64,000 nt of DNA. Source: Otis tarda (lineage: Eukaryota; Chordata; Aves; Otidiformes; Otididae). Made by a program: the position numbers and the translations under genes. This document shows positions 12,546 through 24,400 of the stretch, one piece after another (position 1 is the stretch's first letter; every line of letters starts with the position of its first letter). A model generated the notes under the pieces. That model worked only from the letters and a program-made list of their open reading frames with translations, did no database searches and was not told the DNA's origin. Location of the stretch: positions 200,335,553 through 200,399,552 of the forward strand of contig CM048552.1 of NCBI GenBank assembly GCA_026413225.1. The letters run 5' to 3'.

Positions 12546-15500
12546 GAATGTTTAACTTAATTTCTATTGTTTGTGTTACCAAATGATCCAGCCACATGGA
12601 GTATACTGCAGTTTAGTTTAACGTTTGATAATATAGACACACTTTCTTGAGATTGCAATCATAGACACTTACACTACGTAATATCATATAAACTCAGCGC
12701 CAGCAAATGTCCAAGGATACCAACTCAATATTACAATAATGTCATCTCTGCCTTTTCTCCCCTCCCTCCCTCTCCCCCTTCAAAGGGCTCAAAACAAGCA
12801 AAAATGCTCTAACATCCTCTGACTGTGAGTTTGGTTGTTTGGTTTTTGTCCTTATATTTTCTCTATGTACAAGTCCAAGCAAGATGTGGTTCCACATAAT
12901 TCCATTACAGTGGCTAATTATGACAACAACAATCAATAAAAACCCAAAATCCTTCCTGCGTACTGCACTTGAAAGCAGAGGCAGCCAAATGGGAGGTATA
13001 GTAATGCAGTTAGAGATGGAAAATCGCTTCTGGGTTTCAATCCCTCTCATATTAAAGCAAATAATTGTTGTATTTTTATTCACTTAACTTTCTTCAGAGC
13101 ATACAATTACAGACAATACTGTATTGCAAGCAGGAAGGAAAAGGGGCTAAACACCTCACTGTGCTTGCCTGGGTGGTTTTACTCTTCTCAAACAAGTGTA
13201 ATTCTACAAATAAGTATAATCAGATGTGGGTGTATAGATCTATAGCTGACCCCTGTTAGCATTTGGTTGACAAATACAAGTCCAACCTTCTTATACTCTG
13301 AGAAGATGGGAAACTATTTTACTGTACTTAACAGAACACCAAAATCATTATCCTGCTAATTATGAACACATCTTATTATCAACTTAAAGTGGAAAGGTCA
13401 GCTTGTGCCTGCCTCTGAATGATGGTGGAGACCCACTACCATAAGGTGGGGTGGAACAGGACCAGGCAATGTGTCATCATTCAACAGATGAAGCCTGAGA
13501 ACATGACTCACCTTGTGCTCCTGCCTCCTGAGCCAAGGGCATACTTCAGCTAGATAAAGCCAAGAAAAATTAAGTGACTGCCTTCAGAATGATGGAGAAC
13601 TGAAAATCTCTACCCCAGCAGATGTGCCTGAGGAGGAATGAATGGACACTCTGGATTTTTGTGATAAGGGCTTTATGTCAATGACTTCGCTGCTGGTTTG
13701 CACAGAGTTAGAGTGGAGTAATTTTAAAAGCCTATGAATATATCTGCTATAACTTCCAAGTCAATTACAGCTTTAACTCATTTCAGAGAGCTGACTGTGG
13801 ATGGTGTGTTCTCGGGTACCTCTGACTGAATACAACTGCTTTTGGCATCATGACAGCTAGACGTGAAATAGGCCATAATCGCATTCAGCCAACAAGTTGA
13901 TCACAAGTAATGGTGTGCACAGAGCAAGGCAATCTGGCCAGTCATCATTAATGTCAATCAGTGAAACAGAGCCTCCGTAATCATGCTCAGACACAATAAA
14001 ATATCCCAAGATATTCTAGTGAAGGACAGACCCAAAAGGCTACCTTTACCCATAAAACCTAAGTATTCTAAAGAGCAAAATAATGTAGCTGCTAAGTCTG
14101 TTGACAAATGATCAGCTTCCAGCAGATATTCTTCCACTGATTGTATACACACAGTGGAGGCTGACAGAGTATGATGTGCTTGAATCTCACTCCCATGTCT
14201 TCACTCCTTCCTGCCACTAGAGAACTTTATAAATATAACATTTACTGAGAGGTTTTAGGTTTCATAAACATTTTCTTTTTCTCTAATACTGAAAAGAGTT
14301 TTACTTCCTCTTCCCTACTGTGTTGTTGATACTATTGACTTAAGATCACTCCTTTCTAAAGAAAGATGAATAATATTGAATGAGAACTAAATAGCTACCA
14401 AAGAAGTATTCCCCCTACATAAAGGACAAGTGCTTTAGCTCCAGAAATGGAAAAGGTGTGTAAGATAAAGTAGAATTTGGTTACTCTGCTTGACTTAGTC
14501 ATAATTGTCTACTCCTTGTGTGGGTTTGTTCAGCATCTTTAATTGAAGCAAAATTAAGGTCCTTACTTTGTTCTCTGTCTCTCTTTGTTTCTTATACACA
14601 CAGAATACATGAAGAGATATAAACCATTCAGGCACAATGCAAATGATATATATTTTTTAAAAAGCTTCTGATTAAATTGTTGCTACCTGGAACAGTAGTA
14701 ATACTTTAAGTTTATTTATTCATAGTTACTTGCTTTGTGAATCAATGGAGCTCTAATGTCTAGGCATAGTTCATGTAAGTTAAAGTCAGAAGCATTAGCA
14801 TTTTCCTAGAACAAAACAGAGACCATGTATATTTCAGTTTTAATGGCACTACTTCTAATTAAGTCATTCTCTGTTTTAAATATTAATTTCTAATTTACAC
14901 AGCTATAGCTATGGGAAGAACCCTTTCTGAGAAGGGACCCACAGAAAGAAAAAAAAAAAATTGTCTAGTCACTTATAGTTAAAATTTTCAAATTTTGTAT
15001 TCAGTGAAAAAACAAGACAGGAGATAAGTAAGCATTGTATGGCTTTCTGGAAGCACTGAGCTTCAAGCCTAGATATATCTCCTACAAAGCAGAAACTGTA
15101 CAGTAATTTTATCACAAAAGATACTGTAGGAAGGTGATGTGGTAACTAAGGAACTGATTTTAGTAATCTAAAAGCAAACATTGGAGGAATCATTGGACTG
15201 AAATATGAAAGCCTTTTTTAGGCCTGGTAATAGTGTCTGTCAGAGTAAGAGCCAATATGCAAAGGAAACTCATTGATTATTATACTCTAGTATGAATTGA
15301 TAAAGAATTGAGCTGCTATAGCTTGGGTTAGAATTTTGGTATCATCAAAATGTGGACATCTTATAAAATAAAATGTCAATATTGTCTCATCTAAACTTTG
15401 CTTTTAATCCTACAAACTACATCCAGAATGTGAATAGCCTAAGATTAGTCCAGTGTCTTGATGTTCATTCAAACCACTGGCTAAATCAGAACTTTAGGTT

Positions 15501-15665
15501 TCTAATAAGTAGATCTTTTAGTACAAAGATTGTGATACACTTGTGAGATGGCTGTGAAGCTCTCAAGAGAGATCTCCACTTATCTACTTTAATAATAAGA
15601 TTCCTGTCATTGTATCTGAATACCTCGCAATATTCAGCATATAGCAGAACAATAAAAATAAAACG
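12546..15665. other. Unique AT-rich DNA, no gene seen
   Basis: Roughly 3.1 kb with no recognised repeat or gene. Short A runs occur near 14947-14960. Open frames at 12742-13083 (minus) and 12839-13087 (plus) overlap one another and show no motif. Confidence 0.5.
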
Positions 15666-16085
15666 ATCTAGAAGAGAACTTAAGAGGTCACTTAGACTAC
15701 TCCATTACAAAGACTAGATCCACAGTATCTGTTATTTCTGACACTTTTTTTTATCTTAAAAGTTTAAATCATGGAGCTTCCTCATCCTTCCTAGGTAATT
15801 GATTCAAGTGTTTAACTACCCTTAGACTTGAAAGAGTTTTCTTACTGTCTAACCAAAAAGTACTTCATGGCACTATATATTCTCTTGTTCATGTCTTGTC
15901 TCTGGTGAATATAAAGAACAGATTTTACTCCTCTTTGTTCCAGATTTTTATGTATTTGAAGGTAGTTATTTCTTCCCTAGACTGAAGAAATTCAGTTCTT
16001 TCATGCTGTACTTGGGTCATGGTCTGTAGCCCTGTGGTCAGACCTACTGCTCTTCTCTGGATCATCCTGGAGGGCAATGTCTTGA
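15666..16085 (-). mobile_element. Diverged CR1 LINE 3' fragment
   Basis: An old CR1 copy on the minus strand. Left part: a decayed 3' UTR ('aggtcacttagactactcc', 'taggtaattgattcaagtgtttaactaccct'). Right part: the C-terminal ORF2 region recognisable from 'cttccctagactgaagaaattcagttctttcatgct' order and 'ctgctcttctctggatcat'. Numerous indels break any reading frame. It differs enough from the 18645 copy to be an older subfamily. Confidence 0.75.
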
Positions 16086-18644
16086 ATTAAATATAGATGA
16101 GTTCTGTCTTGAGATAGAATGAATGACTTCATGTATCTAACATTATATAAACCTCAACAGTAGACTTTTTCCCTTTTTTTTTTTTTTTCTTCAGTATGGT
16201 GTTATAGCACTAGCCCACAGACATATTTGCCTCCTACATCCTTACTAGGTAAGCTGCACCAATGTGCAATGGAATTGAAAAATCGTGAGTACAGAGGAAA
16301 AGAAGTCTCCACTAATGACAAGAGTCACCAGTGAGTACACAAATTTGAGTGTTTTCTCAAAAACATCTGTAACTAAACCACAGAATTTCGTTCCTTGCAT
16401 CCATTCTTTTTGCAGATCTATGATGGTGACACTCCCTGCTTCCACACTTCAGGAGTTACCTACAAAATATTGAGTGTGATGCGATGTCAGATTTGACCCT
16501 TAGGTTAAAAGTGGCATATAAAGTAGTCTCTCACTTTCAGAATAAGTTCTCCACTTGCTTGTAAAAAGGTTTACTTCCTATTATATTATCATCAGCATCA
16601 TATATATGATACTAGCCCCAAATATTTGTAACCTTGAGGCTTCCAGAGCTGAACGTGGGTTTTTTTGTGTACAAAATAAACTTTAACAGATTAATATTTC
16701 ATTAATTTGTCTGGACTTTTCCTGAGCTCAGGTTAACTCTGTATAGGAGTAATATCTACTGACAAGGCATTCACCATATGTACATGCCAGCATCTTCTTT
16801 TATCTTTTTTTCTTTTCTTTTATCCTGTCTTTGATGTGTTCTAGCTCATGTGCTGGAAGAGGGACTAAGCATCCAGTTTCTAATAATCTTCTCCAGACCG
16901 CTACCTTTGTGACTTTGCCGGAAGAGGACCAAGCCACTTGCAAGTCAAGGTCAAGAGTGAACTCTTAAAGTGGAAGAAAGCCAAAAGGTGTAGAATAACA
17001 CATAGTTTTTTAGGACTAATCTGCTATGGATAAAAAGTCACTAAAATCCTACATTCCTAAAGAAACAACAGGACAGATAATTACTGTAATAATACAAGGA
17101 CATGGTGAATAGATGGAACAAATGCAGTGCCATATAAAAACAGGGTTTGAAGGAAATTTAAAAGTTGATTGTGCAAATTTCTACATGAAATTTGAAAGTC
17201 TAAATAAAAACATAGGAGCATTGCTCTGCAAAAAACCAAAGCACGTTGGGAACTTCGTGGAAGACAAATAGTAGCACACACTGTTACCAGAATACAACAT
17301 ATGCAAGGGAACTAAAACAAGCTGTGTAGTATATGGTTTTTAAAAATACCAATCCTTATGACTTTGTTTCCAGAAGAAAATAATATTTAAATTCTGATTC
17401 ATTTATTTCCCCATATAGCCCAGTAAATGTCAAACTCTGTTTATAGTGGGATGGGACCATCTCTTGAATTGTTAGCACAAGAAGTAATAGCAAAAAATAG
17501 TGGAAGAATGGGATTCCAAAATGACTGCTTGTTCAGAATGACGTAATTCTAGTTACAAAAATGTTGGCTTCTATTTCCTTTAAATGGCACTCAGCTACTC
17601 TATGCTGTTCAAAACTTTTTAGGAACATAAAAAAAAATAGGAGAAAACAAAGAATTACTACCTGAAGGAGGCTAACTTTACTTTTATGCCTAAAGCTAGA
17701 GGACACGTCTAAAACTTCAAGCCTTTGCTAAGTAAGTTCAGTTTGGATGAAGCATGTGTTTCATATTTGAAAGGCTCTCAGTTACTCTGCCTACGTAGCA
17801 TATAGACATGAAACACTGGGAGAGTTTCTTAGCTGATCCCAAATGAAAATAACTTTTAAAAAGAAGAGAAGACAGAAGTATCAAATACTCACTTGCAAGA
17901 GACTCCAGAGGAGGACTTACTTAATCTCAGAGAAAAATAATTGGAGAGGACTAATTGATTAAAAGTGATTCACAAATTGGTCCAAAAAAATGACGCGTCC
18001 AGAAGCATCATAGAGGTCTGTTGAAATACCTGTATGGATCCTAGTAGTGCAGATAACTTGATGAATTACCCTTGGTGAATAAAGAGTAATCAACCAAAGG
18101 ACATTTATCAACTTTGATCAGAGATATTAATTTGTGCTAAACTTTAGCTGTTGGAGCTAGATAGCTACCAAGAGTCCTTGCAAACCTACCTGCAGTTGCT
18201 GTGATTATGATGCAGGTGTATCCAAACAGAAAAGTGCTCAACAGAAATGTGTTCAAAATTTTCTTGAACACAGGGAAACAAAAATCTATAAAATAATAGG
18301 AAGAGATGACCAAATCACTGATTGACAGAAGAAGCGATGTTCACAGGGAATGCAACAAATCTCTCATTCTAATAAAAATATTCTATGACTGATTGGAAGT
18401 GAATGTTATGTTCAGAATCTGTTATATCAGCCTGAGTACAAATATGGAGTGAAAAGAGAGTTCCTCACTGCACAAGCTTTACATCCAGGGAAAGAAAGAA
18501 CAAATTTACAACACTGACCTGGCTCTACCTGAATTCTTTTTAGATCAAGGAAAGCTATTTCTCAACTTGCTAACACAATGTTTAGAAAGGTAATATATGA
18601 TCTAAAAGAAACTGAAGAAAGCTATGTTCAAATGAGGACAGAAA
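16086..18644. other. Unique AT-rich DNA, no gene seen
   Basis: About 2.6 kb with no recognised gene or interspersed repeat. A T run lies at 16171-16188. Confidence 0.5.
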
Positions 18645-19471
18645 TATAGAATCATAGAATCATAGAATGGTTAGAGTTGGAAGGGACCTTCAAAGGTCAT
18701 CTAGTCCAACCCCCCTGCAAGAGCAGGGACATCCCTGACTAGATCAGGTTGCTCAGAGCCTCATCCAGCCTGGCCTTGAACATTTCCAGGGATGGGGCAT
18801 CCACCACCTCTCTGGGCAACCTGTTCCAGTGCTCTACAACTCTCATTGTAAAAAATTTTTTTCTAATATCTAATCTAAACCTACCTCCTTCTAATTTAAA
18901 CCCATTACCCCTTGTCCTATCACAACAGGCCCTACTGAACAGCTTCTCCCCATCTTTCCTGTAGGCCCCCTTGAGGTATTGGAAGACCGCTATCAGGTCT
19001 CCCCGGAGCCTCCTCTTCTCCAGGCTGAACAGCCCCAACTCTCTCAGCCTGTCCTCATAGGAGAGGTGCTCCAGCCCTCTGATCATCTTGGTGGCCCTCC
19101 TCTGGACCCTTTCCAACTGGTCCATGTCCTTCTTGTGTTGGGGACTCCAGAACTGGACGCAGTACTCCAGGTGGGGTCTCACCAGGGCAGAGTAGAGGGG
19201 CAGAATCACCTCCCTCGACCTGCTGGCCACGCTCCTCTTGATGCAGCCCAGGATGCGGTTGGCCTTCTGGGCCACAAGGGCGCATTGCCTGCTCATGTTG
19301 AGCCTCTCGTCTACCAGCACTCCCAAGTCTTTCTCCTCAGGGCTGCTCTCAATCCAATCTCCGCCCAGCCTGTATTTGTGCCTGGGATTGCCACGACCCA
19401 GGTGCAGGACCTTGCACTTGGCCTGGTTGAACTTCATGAGGTTGGCACGGGCCCACCTCTCCAGCCTGTCA
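18645..19471 (-). mobile_element. CR1 LINE, well-preserved 5'-truncated copy
   Basis: The best CR1 in the window. Read on the minus strand it runs from the C-terminal third of ORF2, through the stop, into the 3' UTR, ending in ATTCTATG octamers (18647-18668), the terminal repeat that CR1 uses in place of a poly(A) tail. The 5' truncation falls at about 19471, within the region just after the RT catalytic core. The frame is open for 232 codons, so little time has passed since insertion compared with its neighbours. No target duplication was detected, as usual for CR1. Confidence 0.97.
18739..19437 (-). pseudogene. CR1 ORF2 C-terminal fragment (reverse transcriptase tail)
   Basis: An uninterrupted 232-codon remnant of the CR1 ORF2 polyprotein (endonuclease plus reverse transcriptase in the full element). 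It starts at an internal Met in the region that follows the RT palm. The fragment covers the thumb/C-terminal portion, with the diagnostic run [16 protein letters not shown] at the start, [10 protein letters not shown] at about residues 38-47, [19 protein letters not shown] at about 75-93, and [20 protein letters not shown] at about 108-127. It ends near the natural ORF2 C terminus. The catalytic FADD motif and the endonuclease domain lie upstream of the truncation and are absent, so no active protein could be made. Confidence 0.93.
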
Positions 19472-20063
19472 AGTAGTCAAACAGAGGAAAAAAGGACAGG
19501 AAATTCGGAAGATAGCAGTAGCCAATTCTGTCAAGAAATGCTTTTTGGCCTTTATTGTTCATAGTTGGCTTCTTTTTCTTTTAACAATTTAGTCACTCAC
19601 TATTTTTAAAGTTAAAGTTTAAAAACAAGGAAAAGAGAGGGGAAAAATCCCAGCAAGAGCTCTTTCTATTTCTGTTCTCCTTTTATCCTTTTCTCCACAT
19701 ATTTTATGGGTTTGTTTTTGTATTACTGCAGCAGCTCTGAATTTTAATGATAAAGCACTTGACTTAAAACCAACATGTGCAATAATAGGCTTAGTTACTC
19801 GGTATTGTCCAGAATCTCTAAGAATTTCAAACCTTTTTCAATCTTTGGAACCAGTACATATCTTATCCCTAGGTTAAAGTAAAAAAAGAAAGCATATGCC
19901 AGAGCTTGGAAGTTTTAACTTGATTTGAAAACCCTTAAAGCAGGAAAGACTGATTTTTTTTTTTTTTCAAAAAACAAAACCAAGAGAAGTTGAAAAGTAT
20001 AAAAAGGAAAAAGTGTTTTATCAAAAGAAGGAAATGTATCTGACTGAAACACCAGATGGGTGT
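19472..20063. other. Unique DNA, no gene seen
   Basis: About 600 bp between two CR1 loci, with a T-rich tract at 19955-19968. No repeat or gene was recognised. Confidence 0.5.
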
Positions 20064-20307
20064 GCTGCCATTCAATGAGACCTCAAGAAGCTGAAGAAAT
20101 GGGCCAGCAGGAACCACATGAAGTTCAGCACAGGGAAATGTCAAGTCCTGCTACTGGGGAAAAATAACCTCAGGTGCCAGGACACACTGGGGAAAACTGA
20201 CTGGAAAGCAGCTCTGCAGGAAACAATCTGGGGGTCGTGGTGGACAAGTTGATTGATCCAACAATGTGTCATTGCTGCAAAGAAGTCAAATGGTATCCTG
20301 CTCTCAA
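20064..20307 (+). mobile_element. CR1 LINE ORF2 fragment, plus strand
   Basis: A plus-strand piece of CR1 ORF2 covering the segment between the RT core and the C-terminal region. Visible landmarks are KFSTGKCQVLLLGKNN (translation near 20118-20168) and QQCVIAAKKSNGILL (about 20256-20300), with indels between. It lacks both the 3' UTR and the octamer tail. It lies head-to-head with a minus-strand piece of the same ORF2 region that begins within a few bases of its right end. Confidence 0.85.
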
Positions 20308-20311
20308 CGTA

Positions 20312-20450
20312 TACTGGTGCACAGGGTTGTTCTTCCCCAGGAGCAGAACTTTGCAGATCCCCTTGTTGGACTTCAAGAGGTTCCTGTCAACTTATTTTGC
20401 CAGCCTGTCAAGGTTCGTCTAGCTGGCAACATGACCCTCTGCTGTATCGT
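20312..20450 (-). mobile_element. CR1 LINE ORF2 fragment, minus strand, inverted partner
   Basis: Reverse complement of the same ORF2 section as the preceding plus-strand piece. Its minus-strand sequence from 20420 back to 20315 parallels the plus-strand sequence at about 20070-20185 ('cctgtcaagg', 'gaggttcctgtc', 'gcagaactttgcagatcccc' on the plus strand). Together the two form an imperfect inverted repeat. The right edge fades at about 20450. Confidence 0.8.
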
Positions 20451-20809
20451 TTTGCTAGTAACCAAAATGGGAACCTGCTTTTTGAAAACATTCTGGAGCC
20501 TGAATCTCTGGGAACCAAAAGCACCTGAGCTGACAACCACAGCACTCTCCTCTGTGCAGCACTCTCCTCTGGCTAGCTCTAAAGCACATTCCCGCTCAAT
20601 ATGTCAGATGTGCTCTTTGGCATACTAGATTACATGGAGAGAGTAAGTATTTAGACATTCACCAGGAGAGGTAATCTTTTAAAAAACTAGGACTAACTAA
20701 ATTTAATTTGTAGGAGATCAAATTCCATTTTGGCTGCTGGTAAAGACCTTTTAGCCAAAAGAGAAAAGCGGCTTCCTATGACTGGAGGCAAAATATGAAC
20801 AATTCATAG
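20451..20809. other. Unique DNA, no gene seen
   Basis: A short interval between the CR1 pair and an LTR. It contains a local duplication of a 'gcactctcctct' phrase at 20540-20575. No gene was recognised. Confidence 0.45.
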
Positions 20810-20814
20810 AAGCC
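20810..20814. repeat. Target-site duplication, left copy (AAGCC)
   Basis: AAGCC directly abuts the LTR start at 20815 and is repeated exactly at 21433-21437. A 5-bp duplication marks a retroviral-type integration. Confidence 0.85.
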
Positions 20815-21432
20815 TGTGATGGTTTAGCCCAAATCACCACACAGTTTCTTGCTCACCCTCCCCCTCCCCAGGGGGATGGGGGAGAGAATTGGGAAGGAAG
20901 GAGAACTTGTGGATTGAGATAAAGACAATTTACTAAAATAAAAAGGGAAAATTACAATAACAGAATATAAGGATATTAAAAATATACAAAGTGAACAATA
21001 TGTGTTTTCTCACCACCCGATGTCCCAATGACCGATACAGCCCATCCCGAGCAGCGATCATGGAAACAAAACCGAGCAGCAAGCAAAGGAGCAAAAGGGA
21101 GCCAGCAAGGTAGAGGGAACGATGCCAGCAAAACGAGCAGGAAAGATGGATGCCGGGAAGGCAGATACCCACCCTCACCTGCCCCCATGAGCATGACGTT
21201 TATGGCATGGAATACTCTCTTTGGCCAGTTTGGATCAATTATTCTGTCTGTCTTTCTCCCAGCTTCCTGCATCTGCAAATTAGCGAGACTTGGAAAGCAG
21301 GATGGTGTCCTTGGTCTCATTCACAACAACTGGTATCATCAGAGTGTTTATCAACATTCTTCACACACAAAATCCAAAACATACCAGCTACTGAGAGGAA
21401 AAATTAACTCCATCCCTGCCAAAACCAGGACA
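20815..21432 (-). mobile_element. Solo LTR of an avian endogenous retrovirus, family 2
   Basis: A complete 618-bp LTR on the minus strand. Read on that strand it starts TGTCCTGGTTTTGGC and ends in CA (TG at 20815 on the plus strand), flanked by exact 5-bp AAGCC duplications. It is the same family as 29321-29898: both share the U3 segment around the 'ggcatggaatactctctttggccagtttgg' phrase at about 21200-21235 and the 'gcagcaagcaaaggagc' phrase at 21077-21093. No gag, pol or env lies on either side, so it is a solo LTR left by LTR-LTR recombination. The 5-bp duplication fits ERVL-like or some ERVK-like elements; the class cannot be settled without internal sequence. Confidence 0.93.
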
Positions 21433-21437
21433 AAGCC
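21433..21437. repeat. Target-site duplication, right copy (AAGCC)
   Basis: Exact partner of 20810-20814, directly following the LTR edge at 21432. Confidence 0.85.
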
Positions 21438-24400
21438 TTTATTCCTCCATCTGTTGACTGATCAGTTTCTTGAAAACTATCTCTATCACATATAGGAAAG
21501 CAGAAATTTGCCTGGAGGAAATCCCCATCTGTTCGCATACAGACCGTAACCTGCCATAACCTCCACCTTTTTACGAGGTGGAAGGTTAGCCAAGGTGTGG
21601 GAACTTGACTGCCACCTCTCCCCAGCAATTTAAAGTCAAGTATCCCCAGTAGCATGATGCTTAGTCCTGTGCAAAACAAGTAGAACCTTTAATAAACTCT
21701 AATAAGTTACTAAAATAATGTTATATAAAAAACAATGCAAGGATTGCAATCAACAGTGCCAATGCTAATTAGCGTTAGCCAAGGTTTTCTCATTCATACA
21801 GCTAAGGGAGCATATGGGAAATGTCATGTTGTCATAGCAGATTCTTTGCTTCAAAAAGTTGTGTGAAACATCAAAGCCAAGTAAAATAATAGCTGCATAC
21901 AACAAATGCGAGGTACAAGAGCTTCAGATAATATTTTTTTTTTTCACTGGCTGAGAAGGGTTGCAGTAAGAACCCATGCAAAAATGCAATCTGCTGTGTT
22001 GTCTATTGTCAAGCTGTTGCACTGCCTCTTCTTCTGAGGTATTTCTCTATTCTTATACAGAAACATTTAAAATAAGCATTTTAAAGAAATGTGCTTTTGT
22101 TCAAACAGCACAGAAAGCCTCAGAATAAAAAAAAATAATAACTGAAAATATGTAAAGCCTTGTAAAATCTTGAAACACTTCCTTTTCATATGGATGTAGC
22201 TCTTTGTTCTGGAAGTCTGTAGGATTGAATTAGAAGAGAGTCAACAATTTTAATTGTGCTAGTTAATGACTGATACAAATATTAGAGTACTTTAAAAAAA
22301 AAATTACTGTTGTATGTAGATCTCTCTTCATTATGATGGTTCTGCACAAATAATAAAAGAGGCATTTCACCCTCTGTGTTGGGACTCACCTAGGTAGAAA
22401 GCCTTTTCAGAAGTTGTTCCAAAAGCCCCTGTGTACGTATGCCCTACATACGTATAACACTCATGTGAGTAGTTTCAATCACTCTTAGCCTCTCTGAGGA
22501 ACACTGGAGTAATTTTGAGCAGACAAACAGAAACTAGTGAGAGGGACCCATTGATTGAGATGAATGTCTGCTTGCAAGGAGAGTGTGTAAGAAGTTTTCT
22601 CCTATTCCTTAAGAGAAGAAGCAAGGCAGTGAAAAGTATGTTAGACTAAATAAGTGAATTAGCTGTTTATTTGCTTTTTCAGTCTTGTATTTCCTCTATT
22701 TTGCATTAGGAATACTGTTAGATTTGTTGTTCACAGATTCCCAAAGAAAGGAATCACGTGTAGCTGAAATGTAGACACTGCCAGAAGTTTCCTTTCTATT
22801 TCTGACTCTCTCGCCTCTGACACATGAAAAGAGTAACACTTTGCAAGAACAGATGTTTCCTCCTTGTGTTCTTGATTAGCCCATACCAGATGACCCAGTC
22901 CCTTGGGCTCTGGTTTCCACTTTTCAGCCATTTTTTTTCTTTTTTTTTTTTTTTTTTCTTATTTTTTGGGGGTGGCTGTGCTTTTTGGTGGCTTTGTTGT
23001 TTGTTTCCCATTTAACCTGACAGAAGAGTGGAAAACACATCAGTCAGCTTTAACAAGGTCTATGGCTGCTCAAACCCATGCTCATTAGCAGGCTTAACAG
23101 GATAGCAAAAACAGGTCTTAAGCTGTGTGTTGACCATCAGAAGTTCAAGTCAAGTTAGAGTGTGCCAACAGACTACTAGGGAAGCTGACTTAGCATGGGA
23201 AATTCTGGGTAATCTGAATCTCTGGCTTTGGAGAAGAAAATCAGTAAGGTATGTTGAGACTGAGAACCCCTGGATCAGTGGGGCTATGGGACCCCTTGGG
23301 AGCTGTTGTCTTCTGTAAACCACATTTTGATCTGCCTTCTTCCCTCAGCTCTCCAGAGTATGTGATGTCTATCCTGTGGCTCTTGGGCATTTGGAGATTC
23401 CATGGCTGGCTGTCAGGATCAGGAAGATTGGACACATCTATATTATAGGAGTACTAGTTACTGTAGACCAACAGCTTACCAGTCATTTGTAGAACTGAAC
23501 ATAATGCAACTTTAATGCAATATTCAGGACTGCTCATTTAAGTCTTGTTTTTACAGTACCTTATTTCTTGAGGTCATGGCTTGAATTGATAAATACTACA
23601 TGAAAAGATATCTTCACATTGTTCCAGACAGAGATTACTAGAAAGCTGTTGAGAAAATTCATTATGGAGAGTCATAGTGTAGAGCTTTGTCTGAATTACT
23701 TATGATTTTACTCTCAGTTGGAAGGGTTTGTGGTGGTTTATTTTTCTATGATCTCTTTCTTTTAGTTATTTGGTGGAAGAGGGAAGACAAGGGTCACCAA
23801 GAGAAACTGGGACTGTTTAAAACCTGTAGGTGGCATTATGACATTACTACATTTCTATCCACTAGCTCTGGACACATTAAAAAAATATAAAGTACCAAGA
23901 GGTCATAAAGGTGCATAGCAGCTGTGCCACAGATGATGAAGTTAGATGACTGCCAACCAGTATCATTTAAATCCCTTGAAAAAAATCAATGTAATGTTTA
24001 ACTGCAGTTCAGTGTAATGAGTGAATACTATATAACCTATGAGTAATGTACTGAGTAATGCAATCTAACTGTTTCTCAGGAGAACCTGGCTGTGGTTTTA
24101 GTCAACTAAGATTAGCAATTGGCAAATCAAAACTGGAAGTCATTGTGTAGTCAACAGTGGAAAAGGCCAAGACATGCCTCAGGGCCTTAATTGTACTGGC
24201 ATACTGAAAACAATGCGACCTATCTGCAGTACAGTATTGGTATTATGGCTTGGAAGTACTGAAGATGTGTCACTTGAAAGGAATATTATTGCAATTTTTT
24301 TTTTTCTCAGAATCCAAGACAGAAAATGAAGATGCAGCTAGGAGTGAAAACTTATACTTAAGGACATGTAGGATTCAGTTAGCATGCTCTCCTTCCTTCT

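Noticed and set aside
18979..19476. 165-codon open frame antisense to CR1 ORF2
   Set aside because: Shadow of the real CR1 ORF2 frame on the opposite strand.
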